Part shown: positions 35,568 through 44,748 of the stretch, one piece after another
Position numbering within the stretch: position 1 is the first letter of the stretch
Layout: each line of letters starts with the position of its first letter
DNA from: Blastococcus sp. VKM Ac-2987
GTDB taxonomy: Bacteria; Actinomycetota; Actinomycetes; Mycobacteriales; Geodermatophilaceae
Assembly: GCF_026967805.1 (NCBI RefSeq)
Contig: NZ_JAPVBG010000003.1
Location: 930,001-994,000, forward strand
Direction of reading: 5' to 3'
Length of the DNA: 64,000 bases
Notes under the pieces: generated by a model
What the model saw: the letters and a program-made list of their open reading frames with translations, nothing else
Database searches by the model: none
What the model was told of the DNA's origin: nothing
Translations under genes and position numbers: made by a program

Positions 35568-36411
35568 GGCTGCCCCTCGGTGCGTCCTGGTCGTTGCGCG
35601 GAACGCTAGGAACTGGGCAGGGGCAAGGTCATCAGGGAAGACCCTGAACGGCGCCCTGATCACGCGGTGCCGGCGCGTCGCGCCCGGCACCGATCTCGAC
35701 ACAGCCCCGGCCTCCCGGGTCCACGTCGACACGGACCGGTGACAGCCCCCGCGCCCTGCCCGGCGGCCGGTGCCCCGGGGACGGTCGACTCACCACCCGA
35801 GAGCGCACCGACGTCGCCGGCCACGCTCCCGTCGCATCGCCGACCGCGTCCGCGGCCGGTAGTCCTCCAGGCCTCGGGCGGGCATCAGAGAGCAGAAGAA
35901 CCCCTGGCGGGCCTGGACCGTGGGGGTTCGACTCGGTGTCCGAGGGGGAGACGGTACTTCCGCACACGCCTGCGGGCAGCCCGCTGACCGGTCCAATGGC
36001 GGGGGCCCGCACTGAGGTGCACGACGGTGGCAGTGGAACCATGCCTCGACCGACAGCGCACGTGCTGATCGCTGATACGCAGCGAGTCCCAGACCGGGTT
36101 CCGCCGCAGTCCGGTGTCACGACGTGGACCCCAGCCAGGGAACCGCTTCGTCCACCCGGCGTCGAAACGGTCACGGCGGCCGGCCGCCGACGCGGTCCTC
36201 CGGACGCTTCCACGTCGGCGACGGCGCAACCTGATGCAGGTCCTGAGGCGTTCCTGACGATCATGTGTCGATCCCGGTGAGGGGTACCGAGGCTCCTGCC
36301 GCTCGGCCTAGCGTTACACGACCGGATGCAGCAGGAAGACGACGGATGGACGGGATGCCGGGGTCCGGATCGAGGGTTCTGGGCCGGTAGATACCGAGGG
36401 TGGGTGTGCAG
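35568..36411. other. Long intergenic region with repeat copy C and possible promoter
   Basis: An 844-base gap between divergent genes. It contains repeat copy C (35936-35974). A short plus-strand reading around 36042 begins PRPTAHVLIADTQRV, which recalls the start of a NarL-type response regulator but soon loses similarity, so it may be a relic. TAGCGT at 36309-36314, 98 bases before the LuxR ATG, is a candidate -10 element (ACCGAG 17 bases upstream as a poor -35). No complete gene was found. Confidence 0.4.
35936..35974 (+). repeat. Dispersed repeat copy C
   Basis: It reads GTGTCCGAGGGGGAGACGG on the left and CCGCACACGCCTGCG on the right, with one base missing in the middle compared with copy D. 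Same orientation as copy B. Confidence 0.6.
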
Positions 36412-38991
36412 ATGCCCGACCTGGTGGAACGCGCAGCGGCACTCGACGCGCTCGAGGCCGCGCTCGAGGCCGCGGCTGGGGGTTGCGGATCCGTCGTCCT
36501 GGTGACGGGGGAGCCGGGCATCGGGAAGACCGCCCTGGTGACGCACTTCGCCGACCTCCATCGGACCGACGCCCGGGTCCTGATCGGGCTCTGCGACGAC
36601 CTGGCCACGCCGCGGCCGCTGGGACCCTTCCGTGATCTGGCCGATCAGCTCTCCGGTACCAGCGCCGAGCTGGTGCGTCGTGACTCCGCGACCGCTGCTG
36701 CCTCGGTGCACCAGATGCTGCTGGAAGACCTGCGCCGAGGACCGGCGCCGACCGTGCTCGTCGTCGAGGACGTCCACTGGGCGGACCAGGCGACCATCGA
36801 CGCCATCACCGTGCTGGGTCGGCGGCTCGCCGACGTGCCGGTCCTTCTGGTGCTGACCCTGCGCCTGGGCGACGTGGACCCCGGCCACCCGCTGTGGTCG
36901 GCGGTCGACGCGCTGCAGCGGGCGTCGACGGTGACCATCGATCTGTCGCCGCTGTCTCGTCAGGCTGTGCTCGCACTGGCGGGTCAGGATGCCGACCGCA
37001 TCTATGCGCTCAGCAACGGCAACCCGTTCTTCGTCACCGAGCTCCTGGCCTCCGGGGACGGGCCACCCCCTCCGTCACTGGCCAACGCGGTCCTGAGCCG
37101 CGTCGCGCAGCTGCCCGATCGGCCTCGGCGGTTGCTGGAGCTGGTGTCCATGGTCCCGTCCCGCATGCCCACACGACTCCTCGACGTCCTCGAGCCCGAC
37201 TGGGCTGCCGCGGCAGAGCCGGCCGAGCGTCGGCAGCTGCTGACCAGCGATGCCGAGCATGTCCGCTTCCGTTCCGAGCTGACCCGGGCCGCTGTGCGTT
37301 CCAGCGTCCCGCCGGTTCGTCGGCGGCAGCTTCACCGGAAGATCCTCCGGCACCTGCAGGAGGTCGGCGCCGAGCCCGCCGAACTCGTGCATCACGCCGA
37401 GGCCGCGGGGGATCCGGACATCGTGGCCGAGTACGCACTACCGGCCGCCCGGCAGGCGAGAGCTGTGGATTCCCATCGGGAGGCCCTGGCCCACCTCCGG
37501 CGCGCAGCGGACCACTGCGACCGGCTCTCCCCGTCGGAGCGGGCTCGGTTGTGGGGGGAGCTGGCGGAGACCGCGCACCTGGTCGGACACGGCGACGAGG
37601 CCCTCCGGGCGGCCGACGCGGCGATCGCGCTGGCGGAGGCGACGGGCGACGAGGAGGCGACTGGACGCTGCACGCGGCTGCGGTCCCAGCTCCACTGGTT
37701 CGCGGGGGAGGGGGAATCGGCGTGGCGGGACGCTCGCGCCGCGCTGCGGGTGCTCGACCGTAGCGGGTCCCCGGCCCAGTTGGCCCTCGGCTACGTCGGC
37801 TACGCCGAGCTGGCCATGCTCGCCAGTCGCACGGAGGACGCGCTGCGGTGGGGGGCCCGGGCCGTGGAGCTCGCTGGAGGCGACGACGCCGTCCTCGCCC
37901 GGGCCCTGGCCGCCGTCGGAGCTGCTCGCATGCAACTCGATCCTTCGGACACCGGCGTGCTCCACGCGGCCCTGGACGCTGCCCGCAGAACCGGGGAGCA
38001 CGAGCATGCGGTGCTGAGCTACACGGCGTTGGCCTTCTGCAACCTGCTGTGGGTCCGGCCCGAGCGAGCGCTCCGTTCTCTCCAGGACGGGGTGCGGTAC
38101 GCCCGTGAGCACGAGGTCGACACGATGGTCGGCTATCTGGAGGCGATACGTGCCTGGTTGCTACTGCGGCAGGGGGCCGAGGACGAGGCGACCGGATTGG
38201 CCCGGGCGACACTGACCCGTGCCGCCGCCCCCGAGAGCACGGTCGCCGGCCTGGTCGCCCGCACCGTGCTCGCCGAGCGGGCGGTGCGGCGGGGGGCCGA
38301 CGACGCCGACATCCGGCTGGCCGCCGTCGCATCCGATGCCGACCGCACCGGAGAACTCAAGCGGATCGGCCCGGTGCTGGAGCTGGAGGCCGAGCGGGCC
38401 CTCACCCGCGGTGACCCCCTTCCGGTGAGCCGGCTGGAGGACATCTCCCGGAGGGTCGGCCCTCAGCCGCTGCGCTGCGGTGTCGCAGGCGCACGGCTGG
38501 CTGCCTGGGCCACCGTGTGCGGCGCCCCGCATGAGTTCGAGGGGCGGGCTCCGGAGCCGTATGCCGCCATGCTGGAACGCGACTGGCAGGCGGCCGCCGA
38601 TGCGTTCGGCGCCGTGGGATGGCAGCACGACAGGGCCCTCCTGCTTTCCTTCACCGACTCCGAGCAAGCGCTGGCGGAGGCCGTCGAGATCGCCCGCACA
38701 CTGGGCGCCCGCCCGCTGGAGGGGCGCATCCGCCGCCGGATGCGCGGGGCCGGACTGGCTGTTCCGCGGGGGGCGCTCCCGTCGACCCGGAGCAATCCTG
38801 CCCAGCTGACCGACCGCCAGCTGGAGGTCCTCGCCCTGGTCCGGGAGGGCCGCGGCAACGCCGACATCGCCGCGTTGCTGCACCTGTCACCACGGACCGT
38901 CGAACACCACGTGGCCGGCATCTTCACCAAGCTCGGGGTCGCCACCCGCGCCGAGGCGGTCGCGCGCTGCGCCGAACTCGACCTGGTCTAG
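36412..38991 (+). CDS. LAL-type LuxR-family regulator (AAA ATPase plus HTH)
   Basis: A large ATP-binding LuxR (LAL) regulator of about 860 residues. Walker A is GEPGIGKTA (33-41) and Walker B is VLVVEDVHWAD near residue 120. A long helical TPR-like region follows, and a C-terminal LuxR HTH occupies the last 65 residues (LTDRQLEVLALVREG, ADIAALLHLSPRTVEHH). Such proteins are usually pathway-specific activators responding to a small ligand. It precedes the six-gene operon starting at 39129 on the same strand, with 137 bases between, so it probably controls that operon. The ATG at 36412 is preferred over a GTG four codons earlier. Confidence 0.88.
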   Translation: MPDLVERAAALDALEAALEAAAGGCGSVVLVTGEPGIGKTALVTHFADLHRTDARVLIGLCDDLATPRPLGPFRDLADQLSGTSAELVRRDSATAAASVHQMLLEDLRRGPAPTVLVVEDVHWADQATIDAITVLGRRLADVPVLLVLTLRLGDVDPGHPLWSAVDALQRASTVTIDLSPLSRQAVLALAGQDADRIYALSNGNPFFVTELLASGDGPPPPSLANAVLSRVAQLPDRPRRLLELVSMVPSRMPTRLLDVLEPDWAAAAEPAERRQLLTSDAEHVRFRSELTRAAVRSSVPPVRRRQLHRKILRHLQEVGAEPAELVHHAEAAGDPDIVAEYALPAARQARAVDSHREALAHLRRAADHCDRLSPSERARLWGELAETAHLVGHGDEALRAADAAIALAEATGDEEATGRCTRLRSQLHWFAGEGESAWRDARAALRVLDRSGSPAQLALGYVGYAELAMLASRTEDALRWGARAVELAGGDDAVLARALAAVGAARMQLDPSDTGVLHAALDAARRTGEHEHAVLSYTALAFCNLLWVRPERALRSLQDGVRYAREHEVDTMVGYLEAIRAWLLLRQGAEDEATGLARATLTRAAAPESTVAGLVARTVLAERAVRRGADDADIRLAAVASDADRTGELKRIGPVLELEAERALTRGDPLPVSRLEDISRRVGPQPLRCGVAGARLAAWATVCGAPHEFEGRAPEPYAAMLERDWQAAADAFGAVGWQHDRALLLSFTDSEQALAEAVEIARTLGARPLEGRIRRRMRGAGLAVPRGALPSTRSNPAQLTDRQLEVLALVREGRGNADIAALLHLSPRTVEHHVAGIFTKLGVATRAEAVARCAELDLV

Positions 38992-39022
38992 GTACCTGCC
39001 GCCGCCGAAGCCCGTAAGGGTG

Positions 39023-39076
39023 CGGGCTGATGCCCGTGCAGCTACCGATGTGGCCGTTCGGCGTCCTTCCTAGGTT
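39023..39076 (+). promoter_or_regulatory. Putative operator and promoter of the OsmC-monooxygenase operon
   Basis: CGGGCTGATGCCCG at 39023-39036 is a dyad with five-base arms. ATGTGG (39048-39053) and TAGGTT (39071-39076) are separated by 17 bases and could be -35 and -10 elements. The start codon of the OsmC gene is 53 bases further on. The dyad upstream of -35 is where an activator such as the neighbouring LAL regulator would bind. Confidence 0.4.
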
Positions 39077-39128
39077 CGTGGCAGGCGGTCACTCCAGGGC
39101 CGCCGGACGAGGCCACAGGGAGGACACC

Positions 39129-39692
39129 GTGACCACCAGCACGATCGACAACGGGATCGACGTCCACGCGCTGACCGAGACCATCGAGGCCGTCAAGCAG
39201 GACCCGAGCATGGGTTCGTTCACCTTCCGCGCCCGCAGCAGATGGCAGGACGGGACGTACAACACGGGGGAGATCCACACGTTCGACCAGGGCGGCAGCG
39301 AGGACCGCAGCCGCGCGGCGGCCTTCACCCTGCACGGCGACGAGCCACCCGTGCTGCTGGGCGCCAACCGGGGACCGAACGCCGTCGAGCTGCTGCTCCA
39401 GGCGCTCGCGTTCTGCTACGCGGTCGGCTACGTGGCCAATGCCGCCGCCCGCGGCATCGAGATCACGCGCATGGAGTACGAGATCGAGGGTGACTTCGAC
39501 GTCCGGCCGTTCCTGGGACTGGACGGACCCCGGCCGGGCTTCACCGTGATCCGGGCCCGAGGCCGCGTGTCCAGCCCGAATGCCACCCGCGAACAGCTCG
39601 AGGAGCTGTGCCGCTACGTCCAGGACACCTCGCCCGTGCGCGACTCGCTGGCCAACGCGGTGCCGGTCGAGACCACGCTCGAGGTCGTCTGA
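39129..39692 (+). CDS. OsmC-family protein
   Basis: A 187-residue OsmC/Ohr-like protein. Family members are usually thiol peroxidases acting on organic hydroperoxides. The conserved region includes EPPVLLGANRGPNAVELLLQALAFCYAVGYV, in which the Cys around residue 98 aligns with the second redox Cys; the first Cys position is occupied by a non-Cys residue in what I can see, so peroxidase activity is uncertain and a binding role is possible. The GTG at 39129 follows GGGAGG. It is the first gene of the operon downstream of the LAL regulator. Confidence 0.82.
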   Translation: MTTSTIDNGIDVHALTETIEAVKQDPSMGSFTFRARSRWQDGTYNTGEIHTFDQGGSEDRSRAAAFTLHGDEPPVLLGANRGPNAVELLLQALAFCYAVGYVANAAARGIEITRMEYEIEGDFDVRPFLGLDGPRPGFTVIRARGRVSSPNATREQLEELCRYVQDTSPVRDSLANAVPVETTLEVV

Positions 39693-39722
39693 CGGGGCCG
39701 ACACGCCTGGAGGGGAATAGTC

Positions 39723-40502
39723 ATGACGCGGACCACCGCCATCGACACCGACGCGCTCACCGCGAAGGTGCAGGAGATGTACCGGGCCGTGGCCCGGACG
39801 CCGCAGCAGGAGTTCCACTTCAAGACCGGCCGGGCGCTGGCCGAGCGGCTGGGCTACCCGCCGGCCGAGCTCGACCGCATCCCGGCCGAGGCCATCGAGT
39901 CCTTCGCCGGCGTGGGCTGGTTCTTCGACCTGGCCGATCCGCGCGAGGGGGACACGGTCCTGGACCTCGGGTCGGGGTCGGGGATGGACGCCTTCTTCGC
40001 CGCGCTGCGGGTCGGCCCGACCGGACGTGTCGTCGGGATCGACATGACCGACGCGCAGCTGGAGAAGGCCGACCGGCTCCGCGCCGAGCACGGCCTCGAC
40101 CACGTCACGTTCCGGGCCGGGCGGATCGAGCAGCTGCCGGTCGACGACGCCAGCGTCGACGTCGTCATCTCCAACGGGGTGATCAACCTGATCCCCGACA
40201 AGGAGGAGGTGTTCCGCGAGGTGGTACGGGTGCTGCGGCCCGGTGGCCGGCTGGCCATCGCCGACATCGTCACCGACACCGCGCTCACCGAGGCGATCGT
40301 CTCCGACGTCGACCTGTGGGCCTCCTGCATCGGCGGCGCGCCCAGGCAGCAGGACTACCGGGACGCCATGGCGCGCGCCGGCCTGCGGGTGGAGGAGATG
40401 CGGCCCAACGACTACCAGTTCCTGTCCGAGCAGGCGCGCGCGGCCAGCGGCACCTACGGCGTGCGCAGCATCTCCGTCCTCGCGCGGAAGCACACGCCCT
40501 GA
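39723..40502 (+). CDS. SAM-dependent methyltransferase (ArsM-like class I)
   Basis: A 259-residue class I methyltransferase. Motif I is VLDLGSGSGMDAFFAA (about 81-96), followed by VVGIDMTDAQLEKA and the SNGVINLIPDKEEVFREV and VLRPGGRLAIADIV motifs. This arrangement is seen in arsenite methyltransferases and related enzymes. The Cys pairs needed for arsenic chemistry are not all present and the operon has no other arsenic genes, so a small-molecule substrate is more likely. It follows the OsmC gene by 30 bases. Confidence 0.82.
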   Translation: MTRTTAIDTDALTAKVQEMYRAVARTPQQEFHFKTGRALAERLGYPPAELDRIPAEAIESFAGVGWFFDLADPREGDTVLDLGSGSGMDAFFAALRVGPTGRVVGIDMTDAQLEKADRLRAEHGLDHVTFRAGRIEQLPVDDASVDVVISNGVINLIPDKEEVFREVVRVLRPGGRLAIADIVTDTALTEAIVSDVDLWASCIGGAPRQQDYRDAMARAGLRVEEMRPNDYQFLSEQARAASGTYGVRSISVLARKHTP

Positions 40503-40540
40503 CGTGGGCGCACGACCCACATCGGAAGGAGAAGCCGACC

Positions 40541-41938
40541 ATGTCTGCTCCCTACCTCGTGCAGGACCAGCTGGACCAGCTCCGCCGGCGGGTGGACGGC
40601 GCCGTGACCGCTCCGGGAGACCCGGAGTACGACGAGGCCCGCACGGTCTGGAACGCGATGATCGACCGGCGTCCGTCGGCCGTGGTCCGGGCGGCCGACG
40701 TCGACGACGTCGTCTCGACGATCGCCGTGGCGCGGGACCACGGGCTCGACCTCGCGATCCGGGCCGGTGGGCACAACGTGGCCGGCAACGGCACCGTCGA
40801 CGACGGGATCGTGCTCGACCTCGGGGCCATGAACGGGGTCACGGTCGACCCGGACACCGCCACGGTCCGTGTCGAGGGCGGTGCGACCCTGGCCGACGTC
40901 GACGCCGCCACCGAGCCCTACGGTCTGGCGGTGCCGCTGGGCGTGGTGTCCGCGACCGGCGTCGGCGGGCTCACCCTCGGCGGCGGTGTCGGCTGGTTGA
41001 CCCGGCCCCACGGACTGACCGCCGACAACCTCCTGTCCGTGGAGATCGTCACCGCGGACGGCGAGCGGTTGACCGCCGGGCCGGCCGAGCACGCGGATCT
41101 CTTCTGGGCTCTTCGCGGGGGCGGGGGCAACTTCGGCGTGGTCACCGCGTTCAACTTCCGCGCCGACCCGCACGGGCCCGAGGTGTTCAGCGGCAACCTG
41201 GTGTACGGCCAGGACCGCTGGCCCGAGGCCTGGGCGGCGCTGGAGCGGTGGACCCGGGACCTGCCCGACGAGTTGACCATGATCACGACGACCCTGACGC
41301 CACCACCGGCCATGGAGATGGGAAGCGATCCGCTCCTGGTCGTCGGCTTCGTCTGGGCCTCGCCCGATCGGGCAGCCGGTGAGGCGGTCGTCGGGCGGCT
41401 GCGCGAGGCTGCGCCGCCGGACGTGGAGCAGGTCGGGGACAACCGGTGGGTCGAGTGGCAGTCGGTCCTCGACGGGCTGGTGCCGAAGGGCGTGCGCGCC
41501 TACTGGCGCAACGCCTCCTTCGACCGGCTCGACGCCGAGGTGATCGACGTCCTCACCCGGCGTGGCCGCGAACAGACCTGGGTCGGCACGGCCTTCGACG
41601 TCCACCACCTCGGTGGCGCCTTCGGCCGGGTGCCCGAGCACGCCACGGCGTTCCCCAACCGCTCGGCCCGGTTCTGGATCAACATGTACGGCTTCTGGGA
41701 CGACGCCGCGGTGGACGACGAACGGGTCGCCTTCGTCCGCGGTCTGTCCGGGGACATGGACCGGTTCGCCACGGGCGGCCAGTACCTGAACTTCCAGGGC
41801 CACGAGGCATCCGGTCATCGGGCCATCGACCCGCGCACCGTCTTCGGCCCGGTCAAGTACGAGCGCCTGGTGCAGGTCAAGCGGCGCTACGACCCCGGCA
41901 ACCTCTTCCACGTCAACCACAACATCCCGCCCGGCTGA
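40541..41938 (+). CDS. FAD-linked oxidase (berberine bridge enzyme-like)
   Basis: A 465-residue FAD-dependent oxidase with a PCMH/FAD-binding domain (about 30-210) and a C-terminal BBE domain ending FHVNHNIPPG. The AIRAGGHNVAGNGTVDDG stretch carries the His that often binds FAD covalently; the second attachment Cys of bicovalent members is not seen (the loop reads GVVSATGVGGLTLGGGVGWL). Such enzymes oxidise alcohols, sugars or ring C-H bonds. The ATG at 40541 follows AAGGAGAAG. Confidence 0.87.
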   Translation: MSAPYLVQDQLDQLRRRVDGAVTAPGDPEYDEARTVWNAMIDRRPSAVVRAADVDDVVSTIAVARDHGLDLAIRAGGHNVAGNGTVDDGIVLDLGAMNGVTVDPDTATVRVEGGATLADVDAATEPYGLAVPLGVVSATGVGGLTLGGGVGWLTRPHGLTADNLLSVEIVTADGERLTAGPAEHADLFWALRGGGGNFGVVTAFNFRADPHGPEVFSGNLVYGQDRWPEAWAALERWTRDLPDELTMITTTLTPPPAMEMGSDPLLVVGFVWASPDRAAGEAVVGRLREAAPPDVEQVGDNRWVEWQSVLDGLVPKGVRAYWRNASFDRLDAEVIDVLTRRGREQTWVGTAFDVHHLGGAFGRVPEHATAFPNRSARFWINMYGFWDDAAVDDERVAFVRGLSGDMDRFATGGQYLNFQGHEASGHRAIDPRTVFGPVKYERLVQVKRRYDPGNLFHVNHNIPPG

Positions 41939-41993
41939 TCCCGGACCGGCCGGCGGACGAAGGAAGCGTTCCCGAGTCCACGGAGGCACGACC

Positions 41994-42329
41994 ATGCTGG
42001 AACACACGAATCTGGACACCGGCGTCGAGTCCGTGCAGCAGTTCGAGCACGGCCACATCGCCTGGGGAACCGTAGGCGAGTACACGGCCTGGCGGCTGAC
42101 CGCCGGACCCGGCTGGCGCTACTCCCAGCACCTCGGCCCCCTCGAGGGCACCGAGACCTGCCCGGAGGACCACATGCTCTTCGTCGTGGCCGGACGGATG
42201 GGGATCCGGACGGACAGCGGCGAGGAACTGGAGAGCGGCCCGGGGGACGCCGTGCGCATCCCCCCGGGGCACGACGCCTGGACCGTGGGGGCGGACACGC
42301 TGGTCGCGCTGGGGGTGGATCCGCGATGA
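41994..42329 (+). CDS. Cupin-domain protein
   Basis: A 111-residue single cupin. GPGWRYSQHLGP and ETCPEDHMLFVVAGRM form cupin motif 1, and GPGDAVRIPPGHDAWTVG forms motif 2. His residues in both motifs could hold a metal, although the first motif lacks the full HxH pattern. It may be a small enzyme or a ligand-binding protein. GGAGG precedes the ATG, and the stop overlaps the hydrolase start in ATGA. Confidence 0.78.
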   Translation: MLEHTNLDTGVESVQQFEHGHIAWGTVGEYTAWRLTAGPGWRYSQHLGPLEGTETCPEDHMLFVVAGRMGIRTDSGEELESGPGDAVRIPPGHDAWTVGADTLVALGVDPR

Positions 42330-43180
42330 ACACGCAGAAGCTCTCGCTCGACGGTGCCCGTCTGGCCTACGACGAGCGAGGGTCCGGCGACCCGGTCGTC
42401 CTCGTGCACGGTGCGGGGACCGGATCGGCGGTGTGGGGAGCCGTGCCCGCGATGCTCGCCGAGGATCACCGCGTCATCCGGTACGACCGCCGCGGATTCC
42501 TCCGGTCCGAAGGCAGTCCCACCCCTGATGCCCGACGCCACGTCGCCGACCTGGCCGCGGTGCTCGAACGCGTGGCACGCGCCCCGGCGACGGTCTTCGG
42601 CTGGAGCAGTGGTGGCAACGTCGCACTGGCCCTGGCCACCCGGCGGCCGGACCTGGTCTCCTCCGTCGTGGTCCTGGAGCCCCCGTTCCACGGGCTGCGG
42701 AGGCCGCGGAACGGGTTGATCCCGGCGCTGCTCGGCGCCAAGGTTCGCCAGGTGCGGGGTCGACGCCGCGAGGCCGCGGCGCACTTCTTCCGCTGGGCGG
42801 GCGTCCGGAGATCCGGCGGGAACTCCTTCGACGACGCACCGGCGGAGGTCCGGGAGGAGCTGCTCGACTGCGCGGAGGCCATGCTCGCCGAACTCGACCC
42901 GCATCCGGCCGGCATCCTGATGCACCACGTGAAGGCCGGCGAGGTCGCGGCCTGCCCGGTGCCGCTCACCTGGCTGCTGTCCGAGGACAGCGGCCCCTGG
43001 TACGAGCAGCTGCACGCCGACATGCAGCGCCGCATCCCGGCGATGCGCACCGTGCGGATCGAGCGGGCCGGCCACTTCGCCGTGCTCGACCGTCCGGGCG
43101 CCGTGGCCGACGCGATCCGCGAGGCCGCCGTTGCTCCGACCAGGCGAGTCGGGGCAACCGACGGAAGGAGTCCACGATGA
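42326..43180 (+). CDS. Alpha/beta-fold hydrolase
   Basis: A 284-residue alpha/beta hydrolase. VVLVHGAGTGSAVWG gives the oxyanion HG motif. The nucleophile elbow is FGWSSGGNVAL with Ser about residue 94, the acid is probably in the CPVPLTWLLSEDS region, and the catalytic His is in RAGHFAVLDRP. Substrate unknown; an ester, lactone or epoxide is possible. Both ends overlap neighbours by four bases, so it is coupled to the cupin and monooxygenase genes. Confidence 0.86.
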   Translation: MNTQKLSLDGARLAYDERGSGDPVVLVHGAGTGSAVWGAVPAMLAEDHRVIRYDRRGFLRSEGSPTPDARRHVADLAAVLERVARAPATVFGWSSGGNVALALATRRPDLVSSVVVLEPPFHGLRRPRNGLIPALLGAKVRQVRGRRREAAAHFFRWAGVRRSGGNSFDDAPAEVREELLDCAEAMLAELDPHPAGILMHHVKAGEVAACPVPLTWLLSEDSGPWYEQLHADMQRRIPAMRTVRIERAGHFAVLDRPGAVADAIREAAVAPTRRVGATDGRSPR

Positions 43181-44391
43181 CGAACGGCACAGCACGAACC
43201 GAGTCGGAGGACACGTTGCCGGTCGTGGTGATCGGGGCCGGGCCGACCGGACTGGCCACCGCGGCCGCCCTCGGCCGCCGCGGGGTGCCGGCCATCGTCC
43301 TCGAGGAGGGGGACGGGGTCGGCACCGCCTGGCGCCGTCGCTACCGGGGGCTCCGGCTGAACAGCGGCCGGGCCTTCTCGGGGCTGCCCGGGATGCGGAT
43401 GCCTCGCCGGGCGGGCACCTTCCCGGGTCGGGACGACGTGGTCGCCTACCTCGAGGCGTACAGCGCCGCCGCCGGGCTCGACGTGCAGACAGGCGTGCAC
43501 GTTCGGCAGGTGGCCGACGACCGAGGGCAGTGGCGGGTCGCCACCGACCACGGCGACTGGTGCACCGGGGAGGTCGTCGTCGCGACCGGTCTGCTGGCCC
43601 GGGGCGCCGTGCCGCCGGAGTGGGACGCGGACCGATCCTCGATCCATGCGGTCCACTCCGGCGACTACACCGACCCGGCCCCGTTCACCGGGTCCGACGT
43701 GCTCGTGGTGGGGGCCGGCTCGTCGGGGCTCGAGATCGCGCACGACCTGGCGCACGGGGGAGCGCGCAGCGTCCGGCTGTCGGTGCGCACGCCCCCGAAC
43801 ATCCTGCCCCGGTCGGTGGCCGGGATGCCCGGTGACCCGGCGGTCCACCTGCTGCGCCGGCTGCCACCACGGGTGGCCGACGCGGCCGTGCGTCCGCTGC
43901 AGCGGCTCGCCATCGGCGACCTCAGCGACGTCGGCCTGCCCGCACCGGACGAGGGGCCGTTCACCCGCCAGTGCCGGCCGCACGACGCCGGTCCGGCCAT
44001 CGTCGACCGCGAGGTCGTGGACGACCTGCGGTCCGGCCGGATCCGCGTGGTGGCGGCGGTTCACCGGCTGGAAGGGGACCGCGTGCTCCTGGCCGACGGC
44101 AGCAGCCTCCGGGTCGACGCCGTCGTCGCCGCGACGGGCCTGCGCCCCGGGCTCGAGCCGATGGTGGGCGACCTCGGCGTGCTCGACGACGGCGGTCTTC
44201 CGGTGGCCCGGGACGAGGAGCCCGCGCTGCCGGGGCTGCGGTTCGTCAACTTCGGGATGCGGCCCGGGCTGCTCGCCGCCGCCGGCCAGCGCGCCCGTCG
44301 CACGGCCGCCGCGATCGCCCGCGAGTACTGGGAGCGCGACGAGGAAGCGGCGCCCGCCCGGTGGGTCACCCGCCGGTCCGAGCGCGCCTGA
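43177..44391 (+). CDS. Flavin-containing monooxygenase-like oxidoreductase
   Basis: A 404-residue two-dinucleotide-binding flavoprotein. FAD motif GAGPTGLATA lies at 20-29, an NADPH Rossmann motif GAGSSGLEIAHDLA occurs about residue 187, and an ATGLRPG motif about 325 matches the C-terminal ATGY-type signature. It belongs to the FMO/Baeyer-Villiger/CzcO-like group, inserting one oxygen atom or acting as an oxidoreductase. It is the last gene of the operon. A related protein (53487-54614) sits near the second LAL regulator. Confidence 0.85.
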   Translation: MTNGTARTESEDTLPVVVIGAGPTGLATAAALGRRGVPAIVLEEGDGVGTAWRRRYRGLRLNSGRAFSGLPGMRMPRRAGTFPGRDDVVAYLEAYSAAAGLDVQTGVHVRQVADDRGQWRVATDHGDWCTGEVVVATGLLARGAVPPEWDADRSSIHAVHSGDYTDPAPFTGSDVLVVGAGSSGLEIAHDLAHGGARSVRLSVRTPPNILPRSVAGMPGDPAVHLLRRLPPRVADAAVRPLQRLAIGDLSDVGLPAPDEGPFTRQCRPHDAGPAIVDREVVDDLRSGRIRVVAAVHRLEGDRVLLADGSSLRVDAVVAATGLRPGLEPMVGDLGVLDDGGLPVARDEEPALPGLRFVNFGMRPGLLAAAGQRARRTAAAIAREYWERDEEAAPARWVTRRSERA

Positions 44392-44680
44392 CCGTGCTCG
44401 GCCGTCCGTCCTGAGCGGGCGCTCGCTCGCTGGTCAGCCGTGAACAGCTGCGGAGGGCCATGGCAGTGTCGGAGATCGCGTGGGTCCGCATGGCAGTGCG
44501 GCTCGGTGGCACCCGGTCGACCTCCGGTCCGCGTAGCACGACGAACCAGACGACCGCGACGAGACAGCCGATCGCCGCGATCCGGCAGAGAAGTGGGGCC
44601 GGCACGGCGCGGGCGTTGACGAGCACGGACGTCAGCCCGGCGATGGCACCGATGATCGAGCCGATGGGTCCGGTCCGCAT
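44366..44680 (-). pseudogene. Truncated small membrane protein
   Basis: From the ATG at 44680 the reading starts RTGPIGSIIGAIAGLTSVLV, continues with a second helix (IAAIGCLVAVVWFVVLRGPE) and then PSRTAMRTHAISDTAM. This matches an actinobacterial membrane family of roughly 120 residues in its first 60 residues. After ISDTAM the sequence becomes Arg/Ser-rich and loses the last two helices, so the gene seems broken. It overlaps the end of the monooxygenase gene on the opposite strand. Confidence 0.5.
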
Positions 44681-44748
44681 CCGCGAGGCGGGCAGGAAGG
44701 GCAACCGGCATCCGGCCTCCGGTCGGGGCACGCCCGGGGGCAGCGAGG

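Noticed and set aside
35921-35945. tRNA-like GGGGGTTCGACTC string beside repeat copy C
   Set aside because: It resembles a T-arm, but no acceptor stem, anticodon arm or D-arm can be folded around it.
36042-36280. Response regulator-like start PRPTAHVLIADTQRV
   Set aside because: Only about 12 residues resemble a receiver domain; the following sequence has no receiver features, so it was kept as a note on the intergenic region.
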